DNA of 43,910 bases from Massilia sp. ST3 (lineage in GTDB: Bacteria > Pseudomonadota > Gammaproteobacteria > Burkholderiales > Burkholderiaceae_D): the NCBI RefSeq assembly GCF_018119405.1, contig NZ_JAGPWC010000040.1, positions 1 through 43,910 on the forward strand, written 5' to 3'. The notes beneath the pieces are model-generated. The model was given only the letters and a program-made list of their open reading frames with translations, searched no databases and was not told the DNA's origin. Both the position numbers and the translations under genes were made by a program. This document shows, piece after piece, positions 23,681 through 31,742 of this stretch (positions are counted from its first letter, which is position 1; each line of letters begins with the position of its first letter).

Positions 23681-24364
23681 ATGACCGCGACCCAAGACCT
23701 TTCGTTTATCGCCCTGATCAGCAACGCCCACCTGCTCGTGCAGCTGATCATGGCCTTGCTGCTGGCCTTGTCGATCATCAGCTGGACCTATATTTTCCGC
23801 AAGCTGTTCGCGATCCGCGCCGCCCGTAGCCAGACCGAGCAGTTCGAGCGCAGCTTCTGGGCCGGCGGCAACCTGCACACCCTGCACCAGAGCGCCAGCA
23901 GCCAGCGCGACCAGAGCGGCCCCCTGGCCCGCATCTTCGAGGCCGGCATGGGCGAATTCATCAAGGGCAAGCAGACCTCGCGCGACGCGCTCGACATGGG
24001 CGCCGTGCTCGACGGCGCGCGCCGCGCCATGCGCGCCTCCTTCCAGCGCGAGCTCGACATGCTGGACACCCACCTGAACTTCCTGGCCTCGGTCGGCTCC
24101 GTGTCGCCCTACATCGGCCTGCTGGGTACCGTGTGGGGCATCATGAACGCGTTCCGCGGCCTGGCCAACGTGCAGCAGGCCACCCTGGCGGTGGTCGCGC
24201 CCGGCATCGCCGAAGCCCTGATCGCCACCGCGATTGGCCTGTTCGCCGCGATCCCGGCCGTCGTCGCCTACAACCGCTTCACGCACGACATCGACCGCCT
24301 GGCCAACCGCTTCGAGAGCTTCGTCGAGGAATTCTCGAACATCCTGCAGCGCCAGGCGCGCTGA
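23681..24364 (+). CDS. tolQ: Tol-Pal system proton channel subunit TolQ
   Basis: A 227-aa inner-membrane protein of the ExbB/TolQ/MotA family that, with TolR, uses the proton motive force to energise TolA during outer-membrane constriction. Three membrane segments are visible: about 15-37 (VQLIMALLLALSIISW), 132-155 (SVSPYIGLLGTVWGIMNAF) and 167-190 (GIAEALIATAIGLFAAIPAVVAY). The conserved LGTVWGIMxAF and IAEALIATAIGL motifs are present. ATG 23681 is taken as start; an upstream TTG at 23672 adds three residues and is unlikely. tolR starts 13 bp after its stop. Confidence 0.96.
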   Translation: MTATQDLSFIALISNAHLLVQLIMALLLALSIISWTYIFRKLFAIRAARSQTEQFERSFWAGGNLHTLHQSASSQRDQSGPLARIFEAGMGEFIKGKQTSRDALDMGAVLDGARRAMRASFQRELDMLDTHLNFLASVGSVSPYIGLLGTVWGIMNAFRGLANVQQATLAVVAPGIAEALIATAIGLFAAIPAVVAYNRFTHDIDRLANRFESFVEEFSNILQRQAR

Positions 24365-24377
24365 GACGGGGGACGGT

Positions 24378-24809
24378 ATGGCATTTTCCAGCAGCATGCG
24401 CGGCGGACGCCGCCGCAAGTTCAAGTCCGAGATCAACGTCGTGCCCTACATCGACGTGATGCTGGTGCTGCTCATCATCTTCATGGCGGTGCCGGCCAAC
24501 GAGGCGCCGAGCGTGGTCAACCTGCCGCGCGCGGAAAAATCGGCGCTGCCGCCGGATACCTATATCCAGATCCAGGTGCACCCGGAAGGCAAGCTGTCGA
24601 TCGGCGTGAACGGCAAGCAGAAGGTCGCCGCCGAGGACGTGGCGGACCGCTCCGCCCTGCTCCAGCGCCTGCGCGCCCTGCACGAGGACAATCCGGACTA
24701 TCCGGTGATGATCGCGGGCGACAAGGACAGCAAGTACGACGATGTCATCCAGCTGATTTCCGAAGCCAAGAAGATGGGCATCGACCGCGTGGGACTCGCT
24801 ACCAAGTGA
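24378..24809 (+). CDS. tolR: Tol-Pal system protein TolR
   Basis: A 143-aa ExbD/TolR protein. One membrane helix near the N-terminus (about 22-42, PYIDVMLVLLIIFMAVP) holds D26, the counterpart of the essential E. coli D23. The periplasmic domain includes DKDSKYDDVIQLISEAKKMGIDRVGLAT, the conserved C-terminal part. GGGGGA precedes ATG 24378. It lies between tolQ and tolA with 13- and 10-bp gaps. Confidence 0.96.
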   Translation: MAFSSSMRGGRRRKFKSEINVVPYIDVMLVLLIIFMAVPANEAPSVVNLPRAEKSALPPDTYIQIQVHPEGKLSIGVNGKQKVAAEDVADRSALLQRLRALHEDNPDYPVMIAGDKDSKYDDVIQLISEAKKMGIDRVGLATK

Positions 24810-24819
24810 TGTCGCAACC

Positions 24820-25746
24820 ATGTCAGCCATGAAGCCAGCCAGCGCCGGCACCCCGTACTACGTGCCGCCCGAACCGAAACGCCTGCCCTCCTTCGTGCTG
24901 GCGCTGGTGGTGCACGCCGTGCTGCTGTCCTTCCTGTGGTTCGGCATCAGCTGGCAGAGCAACGAGCCGGTCGCGGTCGAGGCCGAAGTCTGGGACATGT
25001 CGGTCCAGACCGCCGCCGCGCCGCCTCTGCCGGCCGACCCGCCGCCCCCCCCGCCCAAGCCGGAACCCCAGCCCGTCCAGCGCGCCGAGCCGCCGCCGCC
25101 CGTCGAGCGCCCCGCGCCGACGCCGCCGGACATCGCCCTCGAGCGCGAGAAGCAGCGCAAGGCCGACGAGCTGAAGAAGAAGGAGCTGGCCGAGAAGCGC
25201 GAGCGCGAACGCGAGAAGGAAATCGCCGAGCAGAAAAAGAAAGACGAGCTCGAGAAGAAGAAACAGGAAGAAGCCGAGCGCAAGGAGCTGGCCAAGAAGG
25301 AAGCCGACGAGAAGAAAAAGAAAGAAGACGCCAAGAAACTGGCTGATGCGAAGAAAGCGGCCGCCGAGAAAGCGCGCCTGGACAAGATCCGCCAGGAAGA
25401 CCTCAAGCGCATGGCCGGCGCGATGGGCAGCGGCGGCACGGCCGAGAAATCGACCGCGCCGAAGATCGACAGCGGCTACGTCGCGGCGATCACGGCCAAG
25501 ATCAAGAGCAATACGACCTATGCAGGCGGCACCGATGTGCCGGGCAATCCGAAGGCCGTGTTCAAGGTGGACCAGTTGCCGACCGGCGAGATCATGTCGG
25601 TCCGCCTGAGCAAGAGCAGCGGCGTGCCGGAATTCGACCGCGCGGTGGAAAACGGCATCCGCAAAGCGTCCCCACTACCCAAGAAGAAAGATGGTACGGT
25701 AGAGCGTAACCTCGAAGTCAATTTCTCTATGAAAGACCTCGACTGA
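24820..25746 (+). CDS. tolA: Cell envelope integrity protein TolA
   Basis: A 308-aa bridge protein linking TolQR in the inner membrane to TolB/Pal. Membrane segment about 22-45 (LPSFVLALVVHAVLLSFLWF), a Pro-rich stretch (about 68-105), a long Lys/Glu/Ala-rich helical domain (about 110-195) and a TonB-like C-domain (about 212-308; YVAAITAKIKSNT, GNPKAVFKVDQLPTGEIMSV, PEFDRAVENGIRKASPLP). The order is canonical. The shortened helical domain compared with E. coli (421 aa) is usual in betaproteobacteria. Start ATG 24820; a second ATG is at 24829. Confidence 0.96.
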   Translation: MSAMKPASAGTPYYVPPEPKRLPSFVLALVVHAVLLSFLWFGISWQSNEPVAVEAEVWDMSVQTAAAPPLPADPPPPPPKPEPQPVQRAEPPPPVERPAPTPPDIALEREKQRKADELKKKELAEKREREREKEIAEQKKKDELEKKKQEEAERKELAKKEADEKKKKEDAKKLADAKKAAAEKARLDKIRQEDLKRMAGAMGSGGTAEKSTAPKIDSGYVAAITAKIKSNTTYAGGTDVPGNPKAVFKVDQLPTGEIMSVRLSKSSGVPEFDRAVENGIRKASPLPKKKDGTVERNLEVNFSMKDLD

Positions 25747-25772
25747 CCGGTCCGACTCACTCTGATTAGACT

Positions 25773-27038
25773 ATGAAAAAACTTCATTTACTGCTGTTTA
25801 GTGCGACCATGCTGATGGGAACTGCGACCCAGGCCCAGCTGAAGGTCGAGATCGCCGGTGTCGGCAGCAACCAGATCCCGGTCGCCGTGGCCGCCTTCGC
25901 CGACGAAGGCGTGGCGCCGGCCCAGATCTCGGCCGTGATCCGTGCCGACCTCGAGCGCTCGGGCGTGTTCAAGGTGATCAACGCCGGACAAGTGATCAGC
26001 GATAGCGCCAATGTCGACCTGGCCGCCTTCAAGGCCAGCGGCGCCGACGCGCTGGTGGTCGGCAGCGTGGCGCGCCAGCCGGACGGCCGCCTGGCCGTGC
26101 GCTATAAACTGCTCGATACCGTCAAGGGTGGCCAGATCTCGCAGATGGGCGGCGAAGTCCAGCCCAAGTACACCCGCCTGCAGGCGCACCGCATCGCCGA
26201 CGACGTCTACGAAAAGCTCACCGGCGTGAAGGGCATCTTCTCGACCCGCATCGCCTACGTGAAGGAAAACCGCGCCGGCCGCGACTACAGCCTGGCAGTG
26301 GCCGACGCCGACGGCGAGAACGAGATCGTGGCCGTGCATGGCCGCGAGCCGATCATCTCGCCGGCCTGGTCGCCGGACGGCAGCAAGGTCGCCTATGTCT
26401 CGCTGGAAGACCGCAAGCCGGTGGTCTACCTGCAGGACCTGATGACCGGCCGCCGCAGCAAGGTCTCCAACCAGAAGGGCAACAACTCGGCGCCGTCGTG
26501 GTCGCCGGACGGCTCCACCCTCGCCGTGGCCCTGTCGAAGGACGGCAATACCGAGATCTATACCGTGCGCTCGGACGGCAGCGCCCTGCGCCGCCTGACC
26601 ACCAACAACGCCATCGACACCGAGCCGCAGTTCTCGGCCGACGGCCAGTCCATTTATTTCACCAGCGACCGCAGCGGCGGTCCGCAGGTCTACAAGATGA
26701 GCGCGTCGGGCGGCAACGCCACCCGCGTGACCTTCAACGGAAGCTACAACATCAGCCCGCGCGTGTCTCCTGATGGGAAGACCCTGGCATGGATCTCCCA
26801 ACGCGACGGCGGTTTCTCCTTATATGCGATGGACCTGGCCAGCGGCCAGGAACTGCGCCTGGCCGATGGGGCCACCGAACCGAGTTTTTCGCCTAACGGC
26901 AAGTACATCATGTATGCGACCAAGGGCGGCGGGCGAACCTCGCTGGCCGTGGTGTCGGTGGATGGACGGGTCAAGCAACGCTTGACCACCCAAGCGGGAA
27001 ACATTCGGGAACCCAGCTGGGGTCCTTTCATGAAGTAA
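25773..27038 (+). CDS. tolB: Tol-Pal system beta-propeller protein TolB
   Basis: A 421-aa periplasmic protein. Signal peptide 1-21 (cleavage after ATQA). The N-terminal domain (about 22-150) is followed by a six-bladed propeller whose repeats are visible as SPAWSPDG, APSWSPDG, PQFSADG, SPRVSPDG and PSFSPNG. It couples TolA to Pal. The gene is followed at once by a 120-nt hairpin (27039-27158) before pal, an unusual gap in an otherwise tight operon. Confidence 0.97.
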   Translation: MKKLHLLLFSATMLMGTATQAQLKVEIAGVGSNQIPVAVAAFADEGVAPAQISAVIRADLERSGVFKVINAGQVISDSANVDLAAFKASGADALVVGSVARQPDGRLAVRYKLLDTVKGGQISQMGGEVQPKYTRLQAHRIADDVYEKLTGVKGIFSTRIAYVKENRAGRDYSLAVADADGENEIVAVHGREPIISPAWSPDGSKVAYVSLEDRKPVVYLQDLMTGRRSKVSNQKGNNSAPSWSPDGSTLAVALSKDGNTEIYTVRSDGSALRRLTTNNAIDTEPQFSADGQSIYFTSDRSGGPQVYKMSASGGNATRVTFNGSYNISPRVSPDGKTLAWISQRDGGFSLYAMDLASGQELRLADGATEPSFSPNGKYIMYATKGGGRTSLAVVSVDGRVKQRLTTQAGNIREPSWGPFMK

Positions 27039-27158
27039 GGGAAGCTCGACAAACCGTAGCGAGCGGAAGCCATGTTGTCCGAGAAGCGCAGCCGTACTCA
27101 GGTACGGTGAGCATCGCAGGACGACAGGGCGACGCGCAGTAGGTTTGTCGAGTTTCCC
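27039..27158. repeat. 120-nt long hairpin element filling the tolB-pal gap
   Basis: GGGAAGCTCGACAAACC (27039-27055) mirrors GGTTTGTCGAGTTTCCC (27142-27158) at 16 of 17 positions. TGTTGTCC mirrors GGACGACA with a G-U pair, and the centre is CCGTAC-TCAG-GTACGG (27092-27107). The dyad axis is the same for all three, so the whole length can form one long interrupted stem. It begins on the base after the tolB stop. No T run follows, so it is not a classical terminator. Confidence 0.85.
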
Positions 27159-27200
27159 ACGCAGTAAGAAGTAAAACCTTTACCAGAACAGGAGAAAAAC

Positions 27201-27725
27201 ATGCGCAACCTCAAGAGCGTCGCCTTCATCGTCTCGGCAGCAGCCCTGCTCGCCGCTTGCTCGTCGCCTACCAAGCTGAACGAAACCCCGGTCGTCGAGA
27301 AGTCGCCGGAACCGGCGCCGGCACAAGCCGACACCCGTGACATCAAACCGGTCGAAACCGGCACCGTGGACCCGCTGAACGACCCGAAGGGCGTGCTGGC
27401 CAACCGCAGCGTCTACTTCGACTACGACAGCTTCGTGGTGCGTGACGATGGCCGTCCGGTCGTGGAAAACCACTCGGGCTACCTGAACAAGAACAAGGAG
27501 CGCAAGGTCCTGATCCAGGGCAACACCGACGAACGCGGCGGCACCGAGTACAACCTGGCCCTGGGCCAGAAGCGTGCCGAAGCCGTCCGTCGCGCCATGG
27601 CCTCGCTGGGCGTGGCCGAAGGCCAGATGGAAGCCGTGTCGCTGGGCGAAGAAAAGCCGAAGGCAACCGGCAGCAACGAAGCCGCCTGGGCTGAGAACCG
27701 TCGCGCCGACATCGTTTACCAGTAA
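27201..27725 (+). CDS. pal: Peptidoglycan-associated lipoprotein Pal
   Basis: A 174-aa outer-membrane lipoprotein. Lipobox LLAAC with C20, then S-S at +2/+3, consistent with outer-membrane sorting. A short linker follows (about 21-60), then the OmpA-like peptidoglycan-binding domain (about 65-174): SVYFDYDSFVVRDDG, GNTDERGGTEYNLALGQKRAEAVRRAMASLGV and EAAWAENRRADIVY. AGGAG lies 6 bases before ATG 27201. It is 162 bp from tolB, with a long hairpin in between, and is followed by a strong terminator before cpoB. Confidence 0.97.
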   Translation: MRNLKSVAFIVSAAALLAACSSPTKLNETPVVEKSPEPAPAQADTRDIKPVETGTVDPLNDPKGVLANRSVYFDYDSFVVRDDGRPVVENHSGYLNKNKERKVLIQGNTDERGGTEYNLALGQKRAEAVRRAMASLGVAEGQMEAVSLGEEKPKATGSNEAAWAENRRADIVYQ

Positions 27726-27757
27726 TCGATTGCCGTTTAGCACGGTCGATTGACAGC

Positions 27758-27797
27758 GGGGCGGCGGGCAGTGCAGACTGCTAGCCGCCCCGTTTTT
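27758..27797 (+). terminator. Rho-independent terminator between pal and cpoB
   Basis: GGGGCGGC and GCCGCCCC form the outer stem and GCAGT-GCAG-ACTGC the inner one, followed by GTTTTTA. cpoB, 35 bp further on, must be reached by partial readthrough or from its own promoter. Confidence 0.85.
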
Positions 27798-27832
27798 ATC
27801 TCTGTAACTGGTTTAGTAGAAAGAGCAACGCC

Positions 27833-28588
27833 ATGATGAAACTGACCCCGTCCCGTCTCGCCTGCCTGTTCCTGGCGGCCTGGATGCCGCTGCAGGCGTC
27901 CGCCGGCCTGCTCGACGACGACGAAGCGCGCAAAGCCATCCTCGACCTGCGTGCCAAGGTCGACAACATCGCGCGCGAGCTGAACGCCCGTGTCGACAAC
28001 AAGGCGGACAAGAGCTCGACCATCGAGATGCTGAACCAGCACGAGCAGACGATGCAGGAACTGGCGCGCCTGCGCGGCCAGGTCGAGGTGCTCGCCAACG
28101 AGATCGCCAAGGCCCAGAACGGCCAGAAGCAGCTGTACGCCGACCTCGACGCGCGCATCAAGAAGCTCGAGCCGCGCCAGGAAACCATCGACGGCCAGAC
28201 CGCCGAAGTACTGCCGGCCGAAAAAACCGCCTACGACGCCGCCACCGCCACCTTCCAGTCGGGCGACTACAAGGCCGCCGCCACCGCGCTGCAGGACTTC
28301 GTCAAGCGCTACCCGGAATCGGCCTATGCCTCGAACGCGCAGTACTGGCTGGGCAACGCCTACTACGCCCTGGGCGACTACAAGAAGGCCATCGCGGCCC
28401 AGGAAGTCGTGACCAGCACCTACAACAGCTCGCCGAAAGTGCCGGACGCGATGCTGAACATCGCCAGCAGCTACGCCCTGCTGAAGGACAACAAGAACGC
28501 CAAGAAGGCCCTGCAGCAGCTGGTCTCGAAGTACCCGTCGTCGAGCGCCGCGCAGACCGCGCGCGACCGCCTGGCGGCGCTCAAGTGA
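27833..28588 (+). CDS. cpoB: Cell division coordinator CpoB (YbgF)
   Basis: A 251-aa periplasmic protein that links peptidoglycan synthesis (PBP1B) to Tol-driven outer-membrane constriction. Signal peptide 1-24 (cleavage after ASA), a trimeric coiled coil (about 30-110), and TPR repeats at the C-terminus (about 130-251: YDAATATFQSGDYKAAATALQDFVKRYP, YWLGNAYYALGDYKKAI, ML-NIASSYALLKD). ATG 27836 is an equal alternative start. It ends the Tol-Pal block and the tRNA-Lys promoter begins 22 bp after the stop. Confidence 0.95.
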   Translation: MMKLTPSRLACLFLAAWMPLQASAGLLDDDEARKAILDLRAKVDNIARELNARVDNKADKSSTIEMLNQHEQTMQELARLRGQVEVLANEIAKAQNGQKQLYADLDARIKKLEPRQETIDGQTAEVLPAEKTAYDAATATFQSGDYKAAATALQDFVKRYPESAYASNAQYWLGNAYYALGDYKKAIAAQEVVTSTYNSSPKVPDAMLNIASSYALLKDNKNAKKALQQLVSKYPSSSAAQTARDRLAALK

Positions 28589-28610
28589 TCCACTCAAGCG
28601 TGATGGGTAT

Positions 28611-28639
28611 TTGACAGCTTCGTTAGCTCGACCTATAAT
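28611..28639 (+). promoter_or_regulatory. Consensus promoter of tRNA-Lys
   Basis: TTGACA (28611-28616), 17-bp spacer, TATAAT (28634-28639): a perfect sigma70 consensus, starting at about 28646 just before the tRNA. Confidence 0.95.
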
Positions 28640-28651
28640 CTTGCTTCTTTC

Positions 28652-28727
28652 GGGTCGTTAGCTCAGTTGGTAGAGCAGCGGACTTTTAATCCGTTGGTCG
28701 CTGGTTCGAGCCCAGCACGGCCTACCA
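28652..28727 (+). tRNA. tRNA-Lys (anticodon UUU)
   Basis: The 76 bases fold as a cloverleaf: D arm (TAGCTCAGTTGGTAGAGC), anticodon arm CGGACTTTTAATCCG with TTT, T arm with GGTTCGAGCCC, and an encoded CCA end. The acceptor stem starts GGGTCGT and ends ACGGCCT, with a few G-U pairs. A strong terminator follows at 28741. Confidence 0.97.
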
Positions 28728-28740
28728 GAATCAGCGAAAA

Positions 28741-28765
28741 CGCCAGCCTTCGGGCTGGCGTTTTT
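28741..28765 (+). terminator. Terminator after tRNA-Lys
   Basis: CGCCAGCC-TTCG-GGCTGGCG with a UUCG tetraloop, followed by TTTTTGTTT. Confidence 0.95.
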
Positions 28766-29410
28766 GTTTCCAGCCTCCCTGCTCCTCCAAAACCGCACTT
28801 GCTGCTCGCAAGACGCGCTCGGTCTCGCGCCGGCGTCGAGCCAGTATTGCTGTTTCCATACGGAAAAACCGTAAGGCAGCTTCTTGTAACCAAGTTTCCC
28901 AGAAAAACTTGGTAAAAAGGCGACAAAATACCGGCCTCTGCTGCTGGAGGCTTTCACAAATGGTCAACCATGATAGGATGAACTTCGTTCTTTTGAAGGT
29001 AAGCGAATGTTGGCGCCGCTATCGTGCGCCTCTTGCCTTTAGGATAGCGAGATGTAAAATGGATAACGTCCCGGGACGCGCGCGCAAGCCTTCTGCGTAT
29101 GGAACCGCTGCGCTCACGGATTGTCGAACAAGAAGCAACGTACTGGCACTGCATGTCACGCACCTACCTGCACCACCCTGGCCCGCGCACCCGCTGCGCC
29201 GCGGCCGCGCGGCATGGCCGCCAACGACACCGCTTCCTCGCGCCGCGCGCCCGCCAGGGCTGCCAGGCCGCTGCCCGGCTTGCCTGAGCCCGGCGAAATC
29301 GCTTCGCCGGGCCGCACCAGACCGACGCGTCCGCACGACGTACTGACCGAATACCTGGCCCTCGGAGGCCTAACCTGCCGTTTCCCGTGGAGACGGCGCA
29401 TGGAGACATC
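28766..29410. other. Large intergenic region after tRNA-Lys, no confident gene
   Basis: 645 bp with lower GC at first. Hairpins: TACGG-AAAAA-CCGTA (28859-28873); ACCAAGTTT mirrored by AAACTTGGT (28889-28913); GCCCGGCGAA mirrored by TTCGCCGGGC (29288-29312). A promoter candidate lies at 29033-29060. An open frame beginning at 29121 (155 codons) overlaps the small gene at 29411 in another frame and is Arg/Pro/Ala-rich in the way of out-of-frame GC-rich DNA, so I do not call it. The 350-nt stretch before 29411 is probably an mRNA leader or a small RNA. Confidence 0.5.
29033..29060 (+). promoter_or_regulatory. Candidate promoter for the small tail-anchored protein gene
   Basis: TTGCCT (29033-29038), 16-bp spacer, TAAAAT (29055-29060). 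The predicted start near 29067 leaves a ~345-nt leader before ATG 29411. Confidence 0.5.
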
Positions 29411-29602
29411 ATGGAAACCGAACACACCGAACGCGCACACCGCGCCATCCATACCGCCACTGTCGACAACACCGACCCGCGCGCACCGCGCCGCAACATC
29501 GCCAAGGACATCGTCTCGAGCAGCCGCCGCCTGCGCCAGCGGGTCGCCGTCAGCGTGGGCCTGTGCATCGGCCTGCTGGCGCTGGTGATCGTGTTCGAAT
29601 AA
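29411..29602 (+). CDS. Small tail-anchored membrane protein, unknown function
   Basis: A 63-aa protein I do not recognise. The N-terminal 40 residues are hydrophilic, with His/Thr/Arg-rich sequence (METEHTERAHRAIHTATVDN). A basic stretch (SSRRLRQR) follows, then one membrane helix at the very C-terminus (VAVSVGLCIGLLALVIVF) ending in Glu. The layout suggests a cytoplasmic domain anchored by its tail. ATG 29411 has GGAG 6 bases upstream. A GTG at 29387 in the same frame is a weaker start. It is transcribed toward the chemoreceptor gene, and both end at the shared terminator at 29674. The real frame is supported by the ribosome site and membrane helix, not by homology. Confidence 0.65.
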   Translation: METEHTERAHRAIHTATVDNTDPRAPRRNIAKDIVSSSRRLRQRVAVSVGLCIGLLALVIVFE

Positions 29603-29673
29603 GCTGCGGGCACACGCGCCTGATCCCCGCGGCCGGCCCCCTGGCCCGCGCCGCTGATGGAACCGGGCGCGCC

Positions 29674-29710
29674 AATGAAAAAGCCAACCGTGCAGGTTGG
29701 CTTTTTCATT
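29674..29710. terminator. Bidirectional terminator between the small protein and the chemoreceptor
   Basis: AATGAAAAAGCCAACC-GTGCA-GGTTGGCTTTTTCATT: a perfect 16-bp dyad with an A tract on one side and a T tract on the other, so it works for both convergent genes. Confidence 0.95.
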
Positions 29711-29738
29711 ACGGATAGCGCCTTGGCGGCGCCTGGAT

Positions 29739-31481
29739 TCAGAACTCTTCCCAGCCGTCCGCCGCCTGGGCCGCCTCGGCCTTCCGTGCCGGACGCGCCG
29801 CCTGCGTGGCCGGCTGCCGGTCCGCCTGCTTGCCGGGCTTCGGACGCGCCGGCGCCGCCGGCACCTTGGCCGCACGCGCAGCCGGCAGCGCCACCGCGCT
29901 GCGCACCGGGCTCGCCAGCGTCGCCGGCGTTGCCGAACCGTTCAGCTTGAAGGCACCCACGGTCTGCGCCAGCACCGACGCTTCTTCCTGCAGCGACTGG
30001 GCGGCCGCGGTGGCCTGCTCGACCAGCGCCGCGTTCTGCTGCGTCACCTGGTCCATCTGGGTGACCGCGCTGTTGATCTGCTCGATGCCGGCGGTCTGTT
30101 CCTGGCTGGCGGCCGTGATCTCGGCCATGATGTCGGTCACGCGGCTGACGCTCTGCACGATGTCCGCCATCGTCGCGCCGGCCTGGTCGACCAGTTCGGA
30201 GCCGTGGTGCACCTTCTCGACCGAGTCGTCGATCAGGGCCTTGATTTCCTTGGCCGCCGCCGCGCTGCGCTGGGCCAGGCTGCGTACTTCGCCCGCCACC
30301 ACCGCGAAGCCGCGGCCCTGCTCGCCGGCGCGCGCCGCTTCCACCGCCGCGTTGAGCGCCAGGATGTTGGTCTGGAAGGCGATGCCGTCGATGACGCCGA
30401 TGATGTCGACGATGCGGGTCGCCGAGGCGTTGATCGCGCCCATGGTCTGCACCACCTGCTCGACCACCGCGCCGCCCTTGCCCGCCACTTCCGAGGCCGA
30501 GGCGGCCAGGGCGTTGGCCTGGCGCGCATTGTCGGCGTTCTGCTTGACGGTCGAGGTCAGCTCTTCCATCGAGGACGCGGTTTCTTCCAGCGAACCGGCC
30601 TGCTGCTCGGTGCGCGCCGACAGGTCGAGGTTGCCGGAGGCAATCTCGCCCGATGCGGTGGCGATGGTATCGGTGCCCTTGCGTACCCGGCTGACGATCT
30701 GGACCAGCGAGTCGTTCATCTCCTTGAGCGCCTGCAGCAGGCGGCCGGTCTCGTCCTGCGAGTCGGCTTCGATGTGCTGGGTCAGGTCGCCTGCCGCCAC
30801 GGCGCCGGCGATGGCCACCGCCTTTTCCAGCGGACGCACGATGGCGCGCACCAGCATCCAGCCGACCACCGCGGCCATTGCCAGGCCGAACAGCAGGCCC
30901 GCCAGGCAGACCAGGCGCACCAGTTCGAAGGTCGACTGCGAGCGGTCGTAGTCGGCCTTGGCCTCGGCCTGCATCATGCCGATCAGCTTGAAACCCTGGT
31001 CCTGCATCGGCTTGAACAGCGCCAGCATCGGGCCGTTCAGCAGCTGCACGGCCTGGGCATTGTCGCCGCCGCGGATCGCGGCCTGGGCCGGACGCAGTCC
31101 TTGCGCCAGGAAGGACTTGCGCGCCTCGGCGAAGGCCTCGGCCAGGGCGCGTTCCTGTTCGCCCAGGTCGCTGCCCTTGTACTCGTCCCACAGCCTGGTG
31201 ATCTGGGCCGCGTTGGTATCGACCTCGGTCATCAGCGCGGCGCGCACGGCGGCGTCCTCGATGCTGATCGCCTTGGCGACATTGAGCTGGTTCGTCGTGA
31301 CCAGCTGCACGACCTGGCCGACCCGGCCGAGCGCGAGCAGGCGCTGGTCGTACATTTGCTTGAGTTCGGCATTCGCGACACCGAGGTTGACCAGGCCGAT
31401 GACGGCGCCGGCAATGAGTTCCACGGCCAGGAAGGCGATGACGAAGATGAGGCGCGACTTGATGCTGAAGTGTTTGAACAT
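29739..31481 (-). CDS. Methyl-accepting chemotaxis protein with a C-terminal GWEEF tether
   Basis: A 580-aa chemoreceptor. First membrane segment about 10-32 ([23 protein letters not shown]), a periplasmic four-helix-bundle-type sensor (about 35-185), second membrane segment about 190-213 ([20 protein letters not shown]), HAMP (about 214-266), then the signalling domain with the tip [40 protein letters not shown]. Methylation helices carry EEQ-type sites ([17 protein letters not shown]). After the domain a Pro/Ala-rich linker (about 520-570) ends in GWEEF, like the NWETF pentapeptide that binds CheR/CheB. The family start [11 protein letters not shown] at ATG 31481 is used; the frame is open far upstream by chance. 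The ligand is unknown. No che genes are adjacent. Confidence 0.94.
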   Translation of the reverse strand: MFKHFSIKSRLIFVIAFLAVELIAGAVIGLVNLGVANAELKQMYDQRLLALGRVGQVVQLVTTNQLNVAKAISIEDAAVRAALMTEVDTNAAQITRLWDEYKGSDLGEQERALAEAFAEARKSFLAQGLRPAQAAIRGGDNAQAVQLLNGPMLALFKPMQDQGFKLIGMMQAEAKADYDRSQSTFELVRLVCLAGLLFGLAMAAVVGWMLVRAIVRPLEKAVAIAGAVAAGDLTQHIEADSQDETGRLLQALKEMNDSLVQIVSRVRKGTDTIATASGEIASGNLDLSARTEQQAGSLEETASSMEELTSTVKQNADNARQANALAASASEVAGKGGAVVEQVVQTMGAINASATRIVDIIGVIDGIAFQTNILALNAAVEAARAGEQGRGFAVVAGEVRSLAQRSAAAAKEIKALIDDSVEKVHHGSELVDQAGATMADIVQSVSRVTDIMAEITAASQEQTAGIEQINSAVTQMDQVTQQNAALVEQATAAAQSLQEEASVLAQTVGAFKLNGSATPATLASPVRSAVALPAARAAKVPAAPARPKPGKQADRQPATQAARPARKAEAAQAADGWEEF

Positions 31482-31527
31482 GGGAGCGCTTGGGTATCTT
31501 GGGCGTTTTCGGAGAAATACTCCTTGA

Positions 31528-31533
31528 ATTATA
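31528..31533 (-). promoter_or_regulatory. Candidate -10 box of the chemoreceptor gene
   Basis: A perfect TATAAT on the minus strand, 47 bp before ATG 31481. The -35 region is poor (GAGCAA at 17 bp). No TAAA...GCCGATAA flagellar sigma28 site was found. Confidence 0.4.
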
Positions 31534-31742
31534 GAAACAACTGGACATGTTTGCTCTGCTTGGCCACATCCTTTGCGATATACCAGCTCCGCCGTCGCCG
31601 CACTGCAACACAGGCTTGAGGCTTCAAGTAGTCGCGCACCAGGACGGTGCAAATATCTCCGCGGGGAGAGCGTCGATGCCAGTTTGTCTATAGAATGCTG
31701 CGATCGATTTGTAGCAATGCAGTAACTTTTTCCTGAGGCCCC

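Noticed and set aside
29121..29588. 155-codon plus-strand frame in the post-tRNA spacer
   Set aside because: Overlaps the better-supported small membrane protein, starts with TTG and has out-of-frame composition.
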